Below are positions 50,882-61,448 of a stretch of 64,000 nt of DNA, in pieces; the stretch's first letter is position 1, and every line of letters starts with the position of its first letter. The stretch covers positions 62,001 to 126,000 of the forward strand of contig CANMAW010000009.1 of the NCBI GenBank assembly GCA_947495915.1, in the 5' to 3' direction. The position numbers were made by a program, and so were the translations under genes. This stretch comes from Maribacter algarum (ex Lu et al. 2025) (nom. illeg.). GTDB lineage: Bacteria > Bacteroidota > Bacteroidia > Flavobacteriales > Flavobacteriaceae. Under the pieces are notes generated by a model. The model was not told where the DNA came from. It did not search any database and was given only the letters and a program-made list of their open reading frames with translations.

Positions 50882-51321
50882 AATATTAGATTGCGGTTAC
50901 GATTTTGGCTAAGTGTAGTATTGAGAATAGATAATTGTTGATATATCTGTAGACGTCTCGCCTGTGATTGTTCATTAATTTATCTTTCTTTTTTAATGGT
51001 CTAGGTTGCGTAGTATTATTACAAATTCAAACTTTAAAGTAGAACTAACAAGGGTAAATTCAAAATTTTTGTTGTGTTTGTCGAAGAATTCTCAGTCATT
51101 TAACGAAGCTTTGACCCTATTTGCTATAGCAATTATTACTACAAATATTTTATTCTCATACAAACTTTTTCATTTTTGAAAGAACTTCTGTCTAAAATTC
51201 AACAGAACGATTTTCCTGTTTTATTATTAACCCAAAGTAATGGACGATCGGTTATTATATACAGAAAATATTAGCCGGCATAACTACCTTTAAAATAGTT
51301 GGCAAAAAACTTATACATAGT

Positions 51322-53079
51322 TTAGTTTGAATTTTTCTTTAAAAAATTCTCATGGTGTTTTGCAGCTTGTAGTGCCCATTGTTCAGGGCGTTCGCCGAAA
51401 CATTCTAAAATAGCATCAACACCAATAATCGTTCCTTTCGCTAATCTGCCCAGTAAAGCAATGGGAATTTTCTTGTGTATATCATCAGATATTAAATATC
51501 CGTTTTCATCAGTTTCAATACCAAGGTCGTTATGAACAGCTTGCATTATGTTATCTGAAAGTAAATGCTGAACAAGTGTAGATTGCACGGCTTTTATTTT
51601 GGGCGAATCTAAAACCGAATCTATCATCAAATTAGCATTGATTGATTTTTTTTCTTTGTTAAAATTCCAACCATCGTGAGTAAGTTTTATATCTGGATTT
51701 TTGACAAAATCTAAATTTAGAATTCCAATTTTAGAAAGTGCTAATAACTGTTGAATACTTTCAACAGGCGGGCCGTAAGAGTATCTTTTAGTAGATTCAT
51801 CAAGAGCTATTATTTCAGCAAAGACCTTATCAGAACACTCATTAAAAGATAAGGTTTTATACAAAGAAGGTTGGCAATGTCGCCAAACTTGACCCACACA
51901 AAAATCTAAACTAAATGACTTTTCTCCTGTGGCCATAGCTACGTAATCTCGCATGCTTGCTTCGGCAGATTGTTTGGTAGAATACAATAATTGATGCTCA
52001 TACGTCTGGTTTTTTAACCATAAATCAATTACATTTTCAATTTCTTTTGTACGAAATGTTTTAATAGCGTTTGGTAGATTGTTGTAAATAGTAGAAGCGA
52101 TAGTAACAAAGGCATCTATTAAAAACTGAGGGCTTTGTGCCGCTTTCTGAACTTTTTTATCTCCAATTTGTTTCTTAAAAGCGGCAAGAGATTTTTTCGA
52201 AGGTGCAAACCAATTGTCTATGCCTGCATTCAACGGTTTTGGTACTGGTGGTAATCCATCAAGAGAGAATGGAATAAGGAGATTTTTAATTGGTTGTTTC
52301 GCTTTAAATTCACAAATTTTGGACATGTCATTTATGGTAACAAACTCGCCAAACTTATTGGCAATGGCTCTAGCAACATCAATCATGGCTAAGCCAAAAC
52401 CGCGAATTCCAATGGTGCTGAGCTCATTGAGGTTTTTGTTTTGTAAAAAACTGCTTATAGGATAAGGTGATTTAAACAAGTGAATATTTTTTTCAGAGGA
52501 AACAAAGTTTTCCCATTTTTTTATTTGTTTAGAAAGAATGGTAGGTTGATGGCCTATGGTTAATAAAATTTCATCAAAACCTTCATGTGTAACCTTATCG
52601 GTATGTATTACCAATTTATTATTTTTCAACCATTTGACTTCTTGAACACTTTCTTGATATAAAGAAGTTATACCAGATTGCACCAAAGGTTTTAGCAGCG
52701 ATTGTAGCCGTTCAGATAAGAAATTCCCCATTTTAGAACGTGGCGGATAGGTGTCTGGTCTTTCTTTAGAAATTTTTGAATAGTCTTTAGACGCCCATTC
52801 TTTATACGAAGGAAAAGACTTTATTGTCAGTAAATCTGTTTCGATTAACTCACGCCCATTCAGATCTAACACTCGCTCTGTAATGTTTAACCAATTTGTT
52901 GCGTCTTGGTGTAAATCATAAACCTGTCCGTTGCCAAAATCACCTGTTTGCTCAAATAATGATATGTGAATGTTGGTAAGATTGTTTTTTCTTGTCAACT
53001 CTAAAATGAGTCTTTCAAAAGCATATCCACCTCTGGGACCCACCCCAATAATTGCAATTTTTCTTATATGTAATGCCAT
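51322..53079 (-). CDS. FAD/NAD(P)-binding protein (NAD_binding_9-like)
   Basis: KIAIIGVGPRGGYAFERLILEL; NWLNITERVLDL; GIRGFGLAMIDVARAI. Confidence 0.85.
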   Translation of the reverse strand: MALHIRKIAIIGVGPRGGYAFERLILELTRKNNLTNIHISLFEQTGDFGNGQVYDLHQDATNWLNITERVLDLNGRELIETDLLTIKSFPSYKEWASKDYSKISKERPDTYPPRSKMGNFLSERLQSLLKPLVQSGITSLYQESVQEVKWLKNNKLVIHTDKVTHEGFDEILLTIGHQPTILSKQIKKWENFVSSEKNIHLFKSPYPISSFLQNKNLNELSTIGIRGFGLAMIDVARAIANKFGEFVTINDMSKICEFKAKQPIKNLLIPFSLDGLPPVPKPLNAGIDNWFAPSKKSLAAFKKQIGDKKVQKAAQSPQFLIDAFVTIASTIYNNLPNAIKTFRTKEIENVIDLWLKNQTYEHQLLYSTKQSAEASMRDYVAMATGEKSFSLDFCVGQVWRHCQPSLYKTLSFNECSDKVFAEIIALDESTKRYSYGPPVESIQQLLALSKIGILNLDFVKNPDIKLTHDGWNFNKEKKSINANLMIDSVLDSPKIKAVQSTLVQHLLSDNIMQAVHNDLGIETDENGYLISDDIHKKIPIALLGRLAKGTIIGVDAILECFGERPEQWALQAAKHHENFLKKNSN

Positions 53080-53222
53080 TTCTTATTATACAGGTAAAGG
53101 TTTGGCTTAGTATAGTGCGAAGAAATGCCATCTGCTATAGCTTTGGGCGAGTAGGGGTACAAGCCTGTTTTCGACTAATCACCAAGCTAAAGCTTATTGT
53201 TTAGTTTATTTTTATTTAAGTA

Positions 53223-53305
53223 AAATCTAAAAAACTTTGCAGTCTATATAAAAATACACAAACCTTTTGATAAACCTCGAAGCCCTTATGGTATACAGGT
53301 TTTGT
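53223..53305 (-). repeat. Intergenic repeat family copy
   Basis: Minus: CAACAAAACCTGTATACCATAAGGGCTTCGAGGTTTATCAAAAGGTTTGTGTATTTTTATATAGACTGCAAAGTTTTTTAGATT. Confidence 0.7.
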
Positions 53306-53510
53306 TGTATTTTTTTATTGCCAGAAGTATGTTTTTTAAGATGATATACAAACGATATGTTTCGAGTTGGTTTTGAGCAAAATATTCTATTTTGTTTTAA
53401 TATTTATTGATGAAATTTTGTGTTTTATTATTTGTTGAATTGGTAAAAAACCTCAGATTTTTAAATATATGTAAACCGACTTATTTTTTACATTTTGTTG
53501 CCAACTGGTT

Positions 53511-53981
53511 CTATTCAACTATGGTATTCGGATTATGACCTATTTTAAAATTACAAGAATTAGCAATAAAGCACATCTTATTTGCTTCTTCGTGCAATTC
53601 ATTGGCTTTTTCAATCCTATTTTTGTCAGTTATTTTCACCTCTGGGTTAAGCGTTACTGAGGTAAATTTTCCACTTCCATTTTTAGTTTCCTCCATAACT
53701 CCCTTAGCTCTGTCTATATATTCAGTCACAATTATTTTGTTTACTGAACATAAATGTAAATACCAAAGCATATGGCAAGCAGATAATGAAGATAAAAAAA
53801 GGTCTTCAGGATTATATCTTGTCTTATCACCTAGAAATGATGGGTCAGATGAACCTTTAATATCGTCGTATTTTCCATGGCCTATAATTTTATGATTACG
53901 GTTATAGGATTTGTAATTCAACGTTCCTTTTCCTTCATTTCCGGTCCATTCAACTTTTATTTCGTAATTATGATTTTTCAT
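53511..53981 (-). CDS. OsmC family protein
   Basis: NPEDLFLSSLSACHMLWYLHLC; KITDKNRIEKANELHEEANKMCFIANSC. Confidence 0.9.
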   Translation of the reverse strand: MKNHNYEIKVEWTGNEGKGTLNYKSYNRNHKIIGHGKYDDIKGSSDPSFLGDKTRYNPEDLFLSSLSACHMLWYLHLCSVNKIIVTEYIDRAKGVMEETKNGSGKFTSVTLNPEVKITDKNRIEKANELHEEANKMCFIANSCNFKIGHNPNTIVE

Positions 53982-54220
53982 TTTATCTAGTTTTCTTTCG
54001 CTTTATAGGTCTATTTCTAGTTTTAATTCTAATAGTTCTGAATGTTCGATTATCGAAATATTATCATGGCTAACTCACATAATTCATGGTTGCCACAAGC
54101 TCATTCTTGTCCGAATTTAGGTCATATGTTGGTTGAATTTTTGGTTAAGTTGAAAATCTACAACGATTTGTAGCGCTTTATTATTTTAGTTTTTAATTTC
54201 ATCTTTATGAATGCTCAAAT

Positions 54221-54300
54221 TAGAAATTTTGAAAGTTTATATAAATAAACTCCAAGCTTTTAAGTTGGCATGAAGGTATTAATTATGTACACTGTATTGA
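54221..54300 (-). repeat. Diverged intergenic repeat family copy
   Basis: Minus: TCAATACAGTGTACATAATTAATACCTTCATGCCAACTTAAAAGCTTGGAGTTTATTTATATAAACTTTCAAAATTTCTAA. Confidence 0.4.
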
Positions 54301-54308
54301 ATTGTTTT

Positions 54309-55241
54309 TTAGGAAGCATCAATGTATGGTAATTCAAATAGGCTGTTTTTTTTAAAATAGATGGTTTCATTACTAAAATCTAGAATGGTATTAAACCTTT
54401 TTAATAACTCATTTCCTAAAATATGAGTTTTAAAACCTGCTGGATTTTCTCTATTTAAAATTTGAGTTGGAAATTTACTTATCTTCTGCTTATTAATCGT
54501 TAATAACGGAGTTTCTACTACTTTGGTTATAAAAACATCTCCCGCACCATTTCTTAATCGATTTGTTTTAATCACATCTAAATTTTTAGGAAATGATTGT
54601 TCGCTTAGAATCACGCTATCTAATAATAAAGCCCTTTGATAACCAGTGTCAAATAAAAAACGACTACTGTAGTTGTTGTTATTTACGGTAATGATGCCAT
54701 TAAGACAAAATACGGTTTCTACTTTTTCTAGTGGAGCTTTTGTGTAGTCAGTTACATCAGGTAATTCATCATGAACAATTAATAGACTATGGTCATAATC
54801 GATAGATATTACCTTATTCTTAAATAAATCCCAACCGAATCGGCCATCTGTTCCTTGACCTGAGTTTTGAACCGGATATATTTCTAGGTCATTCCATGTT
54901 AGCGATCCTATTTTCAAAGAGGAGAGACTTTTTAGTTTAACATAATTATACGTTATGGTGTCTTCTTCTGAATTGTTTTTTAGCAAATTAGTTTTCTCTT
55001 TGATAGCCTTATGGGTTAATAAAAGTCCGGTAGTTCCCGAATCAAACTTTAGGTTCAAGGTATCAGTTCCATTTAGTACCGTCTTGATTTTAATATTATT
55101 ATATTCCGTTAGTTCAAAAGGAATTGAAATATCTTTTTCGCTATTTTTTGTTGTTGATTGTTTATGTGGGTTTTTACAACTATTAAATTTGATTAAGATG
55201 CTTAAAGCGCTTATCACGAATAGTATTTTTCTTAATTGCAT
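54309..55241 (-). CDS. Retropepsin-like aspartyl protease lipoprotein
   Basis: Two D-S/T-G motifs: LKFDSGTTGLLLT and FLFDTGYQRALLL; lipobox-like Cys. Confidence 0.72.
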   Translation of the reverse strand: MQLRKILFVISALSILIKFNSCKNPHKQSTTKNSEKDISIPFELTEYNNIKIKTVLNGTDTLNLKFDSGTTGLLLTHKAIKEKTNLLKNNSEEDTITYNYVKLKSLSSLKIGSLTWNDLEIYPVQNSGQGTDGRFGWDLFKNKVISIDYDHSLLIVHDELPDVTDYTKAPLEKVETVFCLNGIITVNNNNYSSRFLFDTGYQRALLLDSVILSEQSFPKNLDVIKTNRLRNGAGDVFITKVVETPLLTINKQKISKFPTQILNRENPAGFKTHILGNELLKRFNTILDFSNETIYFKKNSLFELPYIDAS

Positions 55242-55282
55242 ATCAATTACAGGCTTTTGTCATGGCTTAATTACATGCAATT

Positions 55283-56284
55283 TTAGTTAAGAAGTTGACC
55301 TTCGCAATTGTAATTTTCCCTTTTTAAATATTCTCCCTTTTCATCGTAAATATATTTTGACCGCGCTCTTACACGAACGTCTTTCGTTTGACTCCCATAT
55401 CGGTCATAATAGATAACTTCGTTTTTTGACATATTATCATGGTAAGTTACAATACCCATAGCTTGCTCTTTACTAGGATATCCTGATTCATCTGTAAAGT
55501 AGAACCGTCTATTTTTTCCATATCTATTAAAATCTCTCATATCAACTTTAGCATATCCTAAACTGGTGCTATTTGCTAAATTTCCCATGCTATTGATAAA
55601 TTCTTCTCCATAAAATTGCCCATTTTGATCTATGTGAAAGACGACTTTTGCATAGCCATATTTTCCATTTTCTAATTCTCCTTTTTGATTTCTGTTTTGG
55701 CGCGAAGAAATAAACCCGTCTGGGTTGTAAGTGAAATGAGTAATTTTAAACCCATTGGGGTCTGGTATAGTATCAAGTTTTGAGTCAAGTCTAATCTCAG
55801 TATGTCTTCTATTTTGGTAATCTCTATGCACTATATATGCTGCAACGCCATAATGTTCTAACAATTCTCCCTGATGACTATAATTCTCTTTTTTAGTCCA
55901 AAAACCATTTTCATTTAAATGATATTTGTGAAACCAAATGCCATTGTTGTTCGCAACCCTTTCATTCTTTTTATTTCTGAAAAATTCTTCAAAATGATTA
56001 TTATGATATTTTCTTTCTAAAATATGTGCTCCAAAATTTGAGTTCGAACTTTTTTTACCTGAAACAAAGTACGCTACTGTTTTAAGCCTTCCATCGTTAT
56101 CGAAAATAACTTTATAACAGTTAATTAATTTGGCTTCTTTATCGTTCAATTTTATCGTAGGCTTCACTGTACTTTGAGTATGGTCTGAATTCCAATTCAT
56201 GTAGTAACCACTTTCATGTTGACTGTATACTTTTAGTGATAGGAATATTACTATTACTATCAGGATGATTTTTTTGTAATTCAT
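55283..56284 (-). CDS. Hypothetical exported protein with MORN-like/WG-like repeats
   Basis: Signal peptide; repeated NENGFWTKKENYSHQGELLEHYG-type units. Confidence 0.5.
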   Translation of the reverse strand: MNYKKIILIVIVIFLSLKVYSQHESGYYMNWNSDHTQSTVKPTIKLNDKEAKLINCYKVIFDNDGRLKTVAYFVSGKKSSNSNFGAHILERKYHNNHFEEFFRNKKNERVANNNGIWFHKYHLNENGFWTKKENYSHQGELLEHYGVAAYIVHRDYQNRRHTEIRLDSKLDTIPDPNGFKITHFTYNPDGFISSRQNRNQKGELENGKYGYAKVVFHIDQNGQFYGEEFINSMGNLANSTSLGYAKVDMRDFNRYGKNRRFYFTDESGYPSKEQAMGIVTYHDNMSKNEVIYYDRYGSQTKDVRVRARSKYIYDEKGEYLKRENYNCEGQLLN

Positions 56285-56391
56285 TTCAATTTTTTTTGCT
56301 TTTGCACTTCGGTCTTGTGGATGATAAGTTGCGTATAAAAAGACACTTAATTTTCTGATTTACTCAGGTTCAAATTGTTCGTAATTATAAA

Positions 56392-56483
56392 AAGCCAAAT
56401 TAAAAAATTCTGCGGTTTTAGTAAATAAATTCAAACCTTACAGATTAGCATTTATGATTAATGCGGTATACGCTGTGTTGGGC
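56392..56483 (-). repeat. Intergenic repeat family copy
   Basis: Minus: CCCAACACAGCGTATACCGCATTAATCATAAATGCTAATCTGTAAGGTTTGAATTTATTTACTAAAACCGCAGAATTTTTTAATTTGGC. Confidence 0.6.
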
Positions 56484-56489
56484 CACAGC

Positions 56490-57002
56490 CTATTTACTTA
56501 TTATTGCTAACGTTTCGTTCACAAAATCTGTCTTACCAAGTACATAAGAACCTCGGTCATTTTTAAACTTTGCAGCTAGTTCAAGTTTAAGATTTTCATA
56601 CTGTTTTGCTCTTTCAAGATTTGAATTTAGATAGTCTCTAAAGTCAATTTGTTTCCACATTATATGATCTTCAGGGCACATGTGAATGTGAAAAATCTGA
56701 TCTTTTTTTCCGTCAACATGATATCCTTTTCCGAAAGAGGAGTAAGCAGCTATATTTTCTCTTGCAGGTACTACAAAATGCGAATAACCCAATTCTTTAA
56801 AATTTGCGATTAGATTTTCGTCAAAAAGTTTTTCTTTTGGAATTGCTATCATTAAATCGATATAGGGTTTTGATTTTATACTTGGTATTGAAGAACTTCC
56901 AAAGTGTTCAATTCGCAAAACCGTTTTATTTCCTACCTTATTGATTATTCGGTTTTTTTCGTTTTCATAAATGAATTTCCATTCCGGATTATGGTCAACC
57001 AA
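56490..57002 (-). CDS. GrpB/UPF0157 family protein (real start probably at about 57060, disrupted by a one-base shift)
   Basis: LRIEHFGSSSIPSIKSKPYIDLMI, YHVDGKKDQIFHIHMCPEDH, RDYLNSN; TTG used as ORF start. Confidence 0.88.
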   Translation of the reverse strand: MVDHNPEWKFIYENEKNRIINKVGNKTVLRIEHFGSSSIPSIKSKPYIDLMIAIPKEKLFDENLIANFKELGYSHFVVPARENIAAYSSFGKGYHVDGKKDQIFHIHMCPEDHIMWKQIDFRDYLNSNLERAKQYENLKLELAAKFKNDRGSYVLGKTDFVNETLAIISK

Positions 57003-57146
57003 TGTTATCGGAAAGAGTCTATTCCAGTCTTCTTTAGTTAAATCATTTAAGGTCTTTTTTCATAGTATTCTCATGGTATTAGTTTGAACATAACGGCTTC
57101 GGCCTGATTTTTTATACCAAAGTTACATGCATTCAATCATACTTTC

Positions 57147-57590
57147 TCAAAGGTCTTTTTTAGGAGTTATTTTTTCAATCAAAATTCCATTAAAACGTAT
57201 GTTGAAATTTTGAGTTGTATCTTCCATATTAGTGTTATGGAGATAGGTTTTTACTGCGCTACCAAACTTCAATTTGTTTAAATTTAGTAAACTATCAAGT
57301 GTGTATTTTTCGATTACACTTCGAACACCCGACCTTACAATAACCTTTGCTAATTCATCTGCTTCGTTATTTTTAGAAATGAAGAAGCCTTTTTCATCAA
57401 ACAGATTCTCTCTTTTTGACTCGAAAACATAAAAATTACGAGAGTACGTTGATAGTTCTTTTCCATCTTTTGAAATGGCTGTGGTTTCTACTAAATTCTC
57501 AAACTGTCTCGATGTTTTGTTTGTTTTTGTAGTACAATTACAAAGGATAACCATCATTAATAGGGTAGATAGAATTCTAGTTATTTTCAT
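57147..57590 (-). CDS. Hypothetical lipoprotein
   Basis: LLMMVILCNC lipobox. Confidence 0.5.
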   Translation of the reverse strand: MKITRILSTLLMMVILCNCTTKTNKTSRQFENLVETTAISKDGKELSTYSRNFYVFESKRENLFDEKGFFISKNNEADELAKVIVRSGVRSVIEKYTLDSLLNLNKLKFGSAVKTYLHNTNMEDTTQNFNIRFNGILIEKITPKKDL

Positions 57591-57747
57591 TTAAAAAGTG
57601 GTTTTAAAAAACTCATAACGGTTTTGGCTAAGGCAGTTTGTTTTGATTCGCGAGAAGAATAATCTAACCAAACCTCAATTTAACTCATTGTAAAGTGTTC
57701 TCGTTAAGAAAATCGGCAATCAATGAATATATAAGGCATGGTGGTGG

Positions 57748-58695
57748 TTAGTTATTTTTTCCGGTTATTTCTTTGCCAATTCGTTGATATTCAGATTTTA
57801 TCCTTTCCGGCATTCCTCTTGCTCCAATCGATTCTGGTATGTCAAATCCATTAGGCCAGAAGTAACCCAATATTCCAACCACCTTTTCATCACTTTTGGC
57901 TAATTCGTAATAATTGTCAGCAACTTCGCCCATGTCTATCAGGTCAATATTACCAAAGTCTCCATGGGCCCAATCTATAAAGTGACTATCTAGAATAACC
58001 ATTATTTTCTGTCTAGGACTTGATATTTTTGATTTTAATAATTCCCAATCTTTTTGAAACTCACCATTGATAGTAGGATTCTTAACAAAATAGCGGTCAA
58101 ATCCAATCCAGTCTATAGTTTCTGGAATTTGCAAATCACTCAACGATGGATAAGCTTCTATTATCATTGAAGGAATGTCTGGAAAATCTTTTTTTAGTAG
58201 TTGAGATACGGCATTTAATTCGGTAAAAGTTATTCCATTCCAAGTTGGTTCTTCTCCAATGTAAAGCGCTCCAATAGAGTTGGTGTTTAAGATAGATAGA
58301 TTAATAGCTTTAAATTCATTCCACCTGGCTTCATAATCTGGTCGTAAATCGTAATTCGACCCTGAAAGGCTGTTAGTGTCAATTAATTCAAAGAATAGCT
58401 CATTAAGATGTAAAATGGCTTTTAAATCTAAATCAGCAAAATTTTGTATTCTTTGTGATAAATTATCATTGGAATTTACAACTAAAATATCAGCTATATT
58501 GCTGAAATTGTGAATTTCATCGGCATAGTTGGTTTTCGATTCAGCATCGGTTGGGTCATCCCAGTAGGTATCTATTAATGTAAAACCGAAATATTCAATA
58601 TGTGAATTTTGATTTGCAGATGAACTAACTTCTTCATCTTTTCCACAAGACAGAAGTATGCTGATAAACCATAAATAAACTAAAGTGTTTTTCAT
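57748..58695 (-). CDS. Lipoprotein with TIM-barrel/glycosidase-like fold
   Basis: FISILLSCG lipobox; GALYIGEEPTW, DWIGFDRYF, GILGYFWPNG. Confidence 0.55.
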   Translation of the reverse strand: MKNTLVYLWFISILLSCGKDEEVSSSANQNSHIEYFGFTLIDTYWDDPTDAESKTNYADEIHNFSNIADILVVNSNDNLSQRIQNFADLDLKAILHLNELFFELIDTNSLSGSNYDLRPDYEARWNEFKAINLSILNTNSIGALYIGEEPTWNGITFTELNAVSQLLKKDFPDIPSMIIEAYPSLSDLQIPETIDWIGFDRYFVKNPTINGEFQKDWELLKSKISSPRQKIMVILDSHFIDWAHGDFGNIDLIDMGEVADNYYELAKSDEKVVGILGYFWPNGFDIPESIGARGMPERIKSEYQRIGKEITGKNN

Positions 58696-58918
58696 TTTCT
58701 ATTGTCTTGAAATAGGTTGACCTTTTTGTGAGGTATTTTAAAGGTTAATATTTCCAGATTGTTTTTGTTTTTTAACCGATGCTAGCGGTATCGTATATGA
58801 GTAATATCTGATGTTTTTGAATCGAATTTTCAATTTACATCATCGTTGAATTAAATGCAAATAGCGGTTCAAGTTAGTACTCAAACCGCTAGTGCTTATA
58901 AACCTGTTATGTTCTCCT

Positions 58919-59416
58919 TTATTTTGGCGAGTTAAGAGCCATTTTGTTTCCTTCCGAGTCAAGAAAAAGCGCAAAATATCCGCTATCATCTGCATGGGCT
59001 GTTTTAGGCATTATTATTTGCCCTCCATTACGCGCTACTCTGTTAAGAATAACTTGTAAATTTTCTCCGGCGTCTAAGTACAGCGTTACCCCATCTGCTG
59101 ATGGTTTGTATCCGTCTGTCTGAATTATGACACCTGTTACCATTTGTTCTTCATAGGGTAAAATTCCCATTTGCATTCCTTCAACGTCGATTTTTTCAAT
59201 TTTAATGTCAAGTAATGCTTCATAAAAACTAATTGCTCGAGAAATATCGGTTGCAGGAATTTCAAACATTGAAATATAACTTTTCATATCTTTTGCTTTT
59301 GAATTTGTTAAAGTATTTGCAGTCTTTGCCTCAGAAACTGTCTTATCAGAATTATTGCACGAAGCAATACCTATTACAGAAAGTAGGGAAGCTAAAATTA
59401 TTCTTTTACCTGTCAT
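58919..59416 (-). CDS. VOC/glyoxalase family lipoprotein
   Basis: SMFEIPATDISRAISFYEALLDIKIEKIDVEGMQMGILP...SGYFALFLDSEGNKMALNS. Confidence 0.88.
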   Translation of the reverse strand: MTGKRIILASLLSVIGIASCNNSDKTVSEAKTANTLTNSKAKDMKSYISMFEIPATDISRAISFYEALLDIKIEKIDVEGMQMGILPYEEQMVTGVIIQTDGYKPSADGVTLYLDAGENLQVILNRVARNGGQIIMPKTAHADDSGYFALFLDSEGNKMALNSPK

Positions 59417-59495
59417 TGACTTACCAATTTTAATTCACGAGCAAAACTAATTGTCAGTAAGAAAGCAAAATAGTAGAAATGCGACACTGCAAAAT

Positions 59496-60311
59496 TTATT
59501 TGTAGAAAAGTGCCGTTAGAGCCATATGTTCATTGTTTAAAAAATTCTTAGGGGTAACCCCGACAAAATCTTTAAAATCTTTTATAAAGTGGTTTTGGTC
59601 AAAATATGCATTTTCATAAGCAATTTCAGTTAGCGTTTCTGAATTTTTATTGAGTATCAAATTTAAAGTGGTTTGTAGTCGAATGGCTCTGCCTAATTGC
59701 TTGGGGCTAATACCAATTTGTTTTTTAAAATGACGTTCAAGCTGTCTTCTCTTTGAAACATCATCTTTTAAAATCGCACTTATAGCAGTCGTGCCATTAG
59801 TCTTGACAAGAGTGTCAACGGTTGACTTTACGATATTACTTATTGTATCTTTATTGCTAAGTTTTTTCAGAAGAAAAGATTCTATAATACTAATCCTTTT
59901 TAGAGTATTTGTAGCTTGAATCATTTGCTCTTCTAGTTCACAAGCTTCTTGGGTTTCGAAAAGTTCTGAAATTGATATTTCTTTGTCAATTATGTTTTCA
60001 AGCGGTGAATTTACAAAGTTTGCAAAGCCAATAGGATAAAAACAGATGGCGAAAGTGTCAACATTGCCAAGGGGTAAAATGGAATATGATTTTGTTCTTT
60101 GCCCCATAACCATGGCATTCGGATTTATGATAAAGTCGTTTTCGGAAGTGTATCTTTTAATTTTATCACCAAAATTGAAAGTCATTTCTATGCACCCATC
60201 GGGAACGATTTTTTGCTTTTGATTTTTTGGATCAAAAGGCACTTCTAAGGTCCAATAGAATTTGACAAAAGATTCCAATTCCTTATTTGGTTTGTAGGTC
60301 TGATAGTTCAT
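59496..60311 (-). CDS. AraC family transcriptional regulator
   Basis: C-term SKRRQLERHFKKQIGISPKQLGRAIRLQTTLNLI...LTEIAYENAYFDQNHFIKDFKDFVGVTPKNFL. Confidence 0.92.
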   Translation of the reverse strand: MNYQTYKPNKELESFVKFYWTLEVPFDPKNQKQKIVPDGCIEMTFNFGDKIKRYTSENDFIINPNAMVMGQRTKSYSILPLGNVDTFAICFYPIGFANFVNSPLENIIDKEISISELFETQEACELEEQMIQATNTLKRISIIESFLLKKLSNKDTISNIVKSTVDTLVKTNGTTAISAILKDDVSKRRQLERHFKKQIGISPKQLGRAIRLQTTLNLILNKNSETLTEIAYENAYFDQNHFIKDFKDFVGVTPKNFLNNEHMALTALFYK

Positions 60312-60339
60312 TGATGCTATCTATTACTTGAAGTTATAC

Positions 60340-60433
60340 ATAACGGTTCTACTAGTTTTAACTTAGCCAGTACAAACAAACTAAAAATCTACGAAGATTT
60401 TCATACAAAGACGAAAACAAGCAATTACGTTAT
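60340..60433 (-). repeat. attC-like intergenic element with terminal ATAACG/CGTTAT inverted boxes and an internal AAAATCT-TCGT-AGATTTT hairpin
   Basis: Read directly; lies between the AraC and DUF4437 genes. Confidence 0.4.
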
Positions 60434-60455
60434 AGCCCAGGTTTACCGTAGTGTA

Positions 60456-61307
60456 TTATTCTACGGTAAATTTATCATTTGTTCTGATGTAAACTATAGA
60501 TTCTACGTCGGCGGAAATGTTGTGAACAGCTTTCTCTTTCGACCTAAAGTGGCTACCGGGGTCTAACGCAGTCGGTTTTTCAGAATGGGGCATTAAATAA
60601 GCGACATTACCTTTAATAATAATTCCGTAAAAAATAGATCCATGACTGAAAATCTTCCCTTTAAATTTTGCAGGTAGTTTTAGTAAATATCCATATTCGC
60701 CATTATCTTTTTTCCAAGTGTAGGCTATTTTTGCATGACTATCTTTTTCAATCAGTTCAGACTCTTCTTCTCCTAAAAAAATAATATTTGAAGAGCTTAT
60801 ATTGATTGGCCTTTCGTCACTCTCGAAAGACTCGCTCACAGGCTTGACCAAATATGGCCCTTCATCAATTTCTATGTAAGCCATTGCGTTTTTACCTTGT
60901 GCCGAGGTGATGTGGGGTTGGCCTTTAGGTTGAGTCCAAATAGAACCTGATGGCATCCACATGGTTGGTGCATTTTCGTCATCATTGTGCATTTCGCCAT
61001 TCATAACAATAGCTCGATATGTTATGTTGTGAATATGTGGTGGCGATGAAAATCCATCTTTGAATTTGCCAATATAACCTGTGGCAACATTTTCTCTAAT
61101 GTTTCCGTAGACTGCTCCAGCTTGTGGTGCTTTATCACCACGTTCAGGATTTAGTGGTATGAATTCAAGGTCTTTACTCAATCCGATTTGATTGGTTGCA
61201 TTTTCAATTTTCACTTCAGAAATAACCTGTTCGGTCTCTGGTTTCTGCTTTTCTTGACAAGAAAAGATTAAACATGAGAACACTAAAACCCTAAAAATTT
61301 TGTTCAT
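60456..61307 (-). CDS. DUF4437-like cupin lipoprotein
   Basis: LVFSCLIFSCQE lipobox; PPHIHNITYRAIVMNGEMHND, SGSIWTQPKGQPHITSA; bicupin. Confidence 0.78.
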   Translation of the reverse strand: MNKIFRVLVFSCLIFSCQEKQKPETEQVISEVKIENATNQIGLSKDLEFIPLNPERGDKAPQAGAVYGNIRENVATGYIGKFKDGFSSPPHIHNITYRAIVMNGEMHNDDENAPTMWMPSGSIWTQPKGQPHITSAQGKNAMAYIEIDEGPYLVKPVSESFESDERPINISSSNIIFLGEEESELIEKDSHAKIAYTWKKDNGEYGYLLKLPAKFKGKIFSHGSIFYGIIIKGNVAYLMPHSEKPTALDPGSHFRSKEKAVHNISADVESIVYIRTNDKFTVE

Positions 61308-61345
61308 TTTATCTGATCTTATTTTTGATTTCGGTTTTACATTCT

Positions 61346-61430
61346 AGCCAAAGATTTTGCGGACTACATAAAAATACGCAAACCTTTCTTTTAAGTCTGA
61401 ATCTTGTATTGTTTATTGATTGTGTTGTGA
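61346..61430 (-). repeat. Intergenic repeat family copy
   Basis: Minus: CACAACACAATCAATAAACAATACAAGATTCAGACTTAAAAGAAAGGTTTGCGTATTTTTATGTAGTCCGCAAAATCTTTGGCT. Confidence 0.7.
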
Positions 61431-61448
61431 TTTGGCTTTTCCGTTCTG

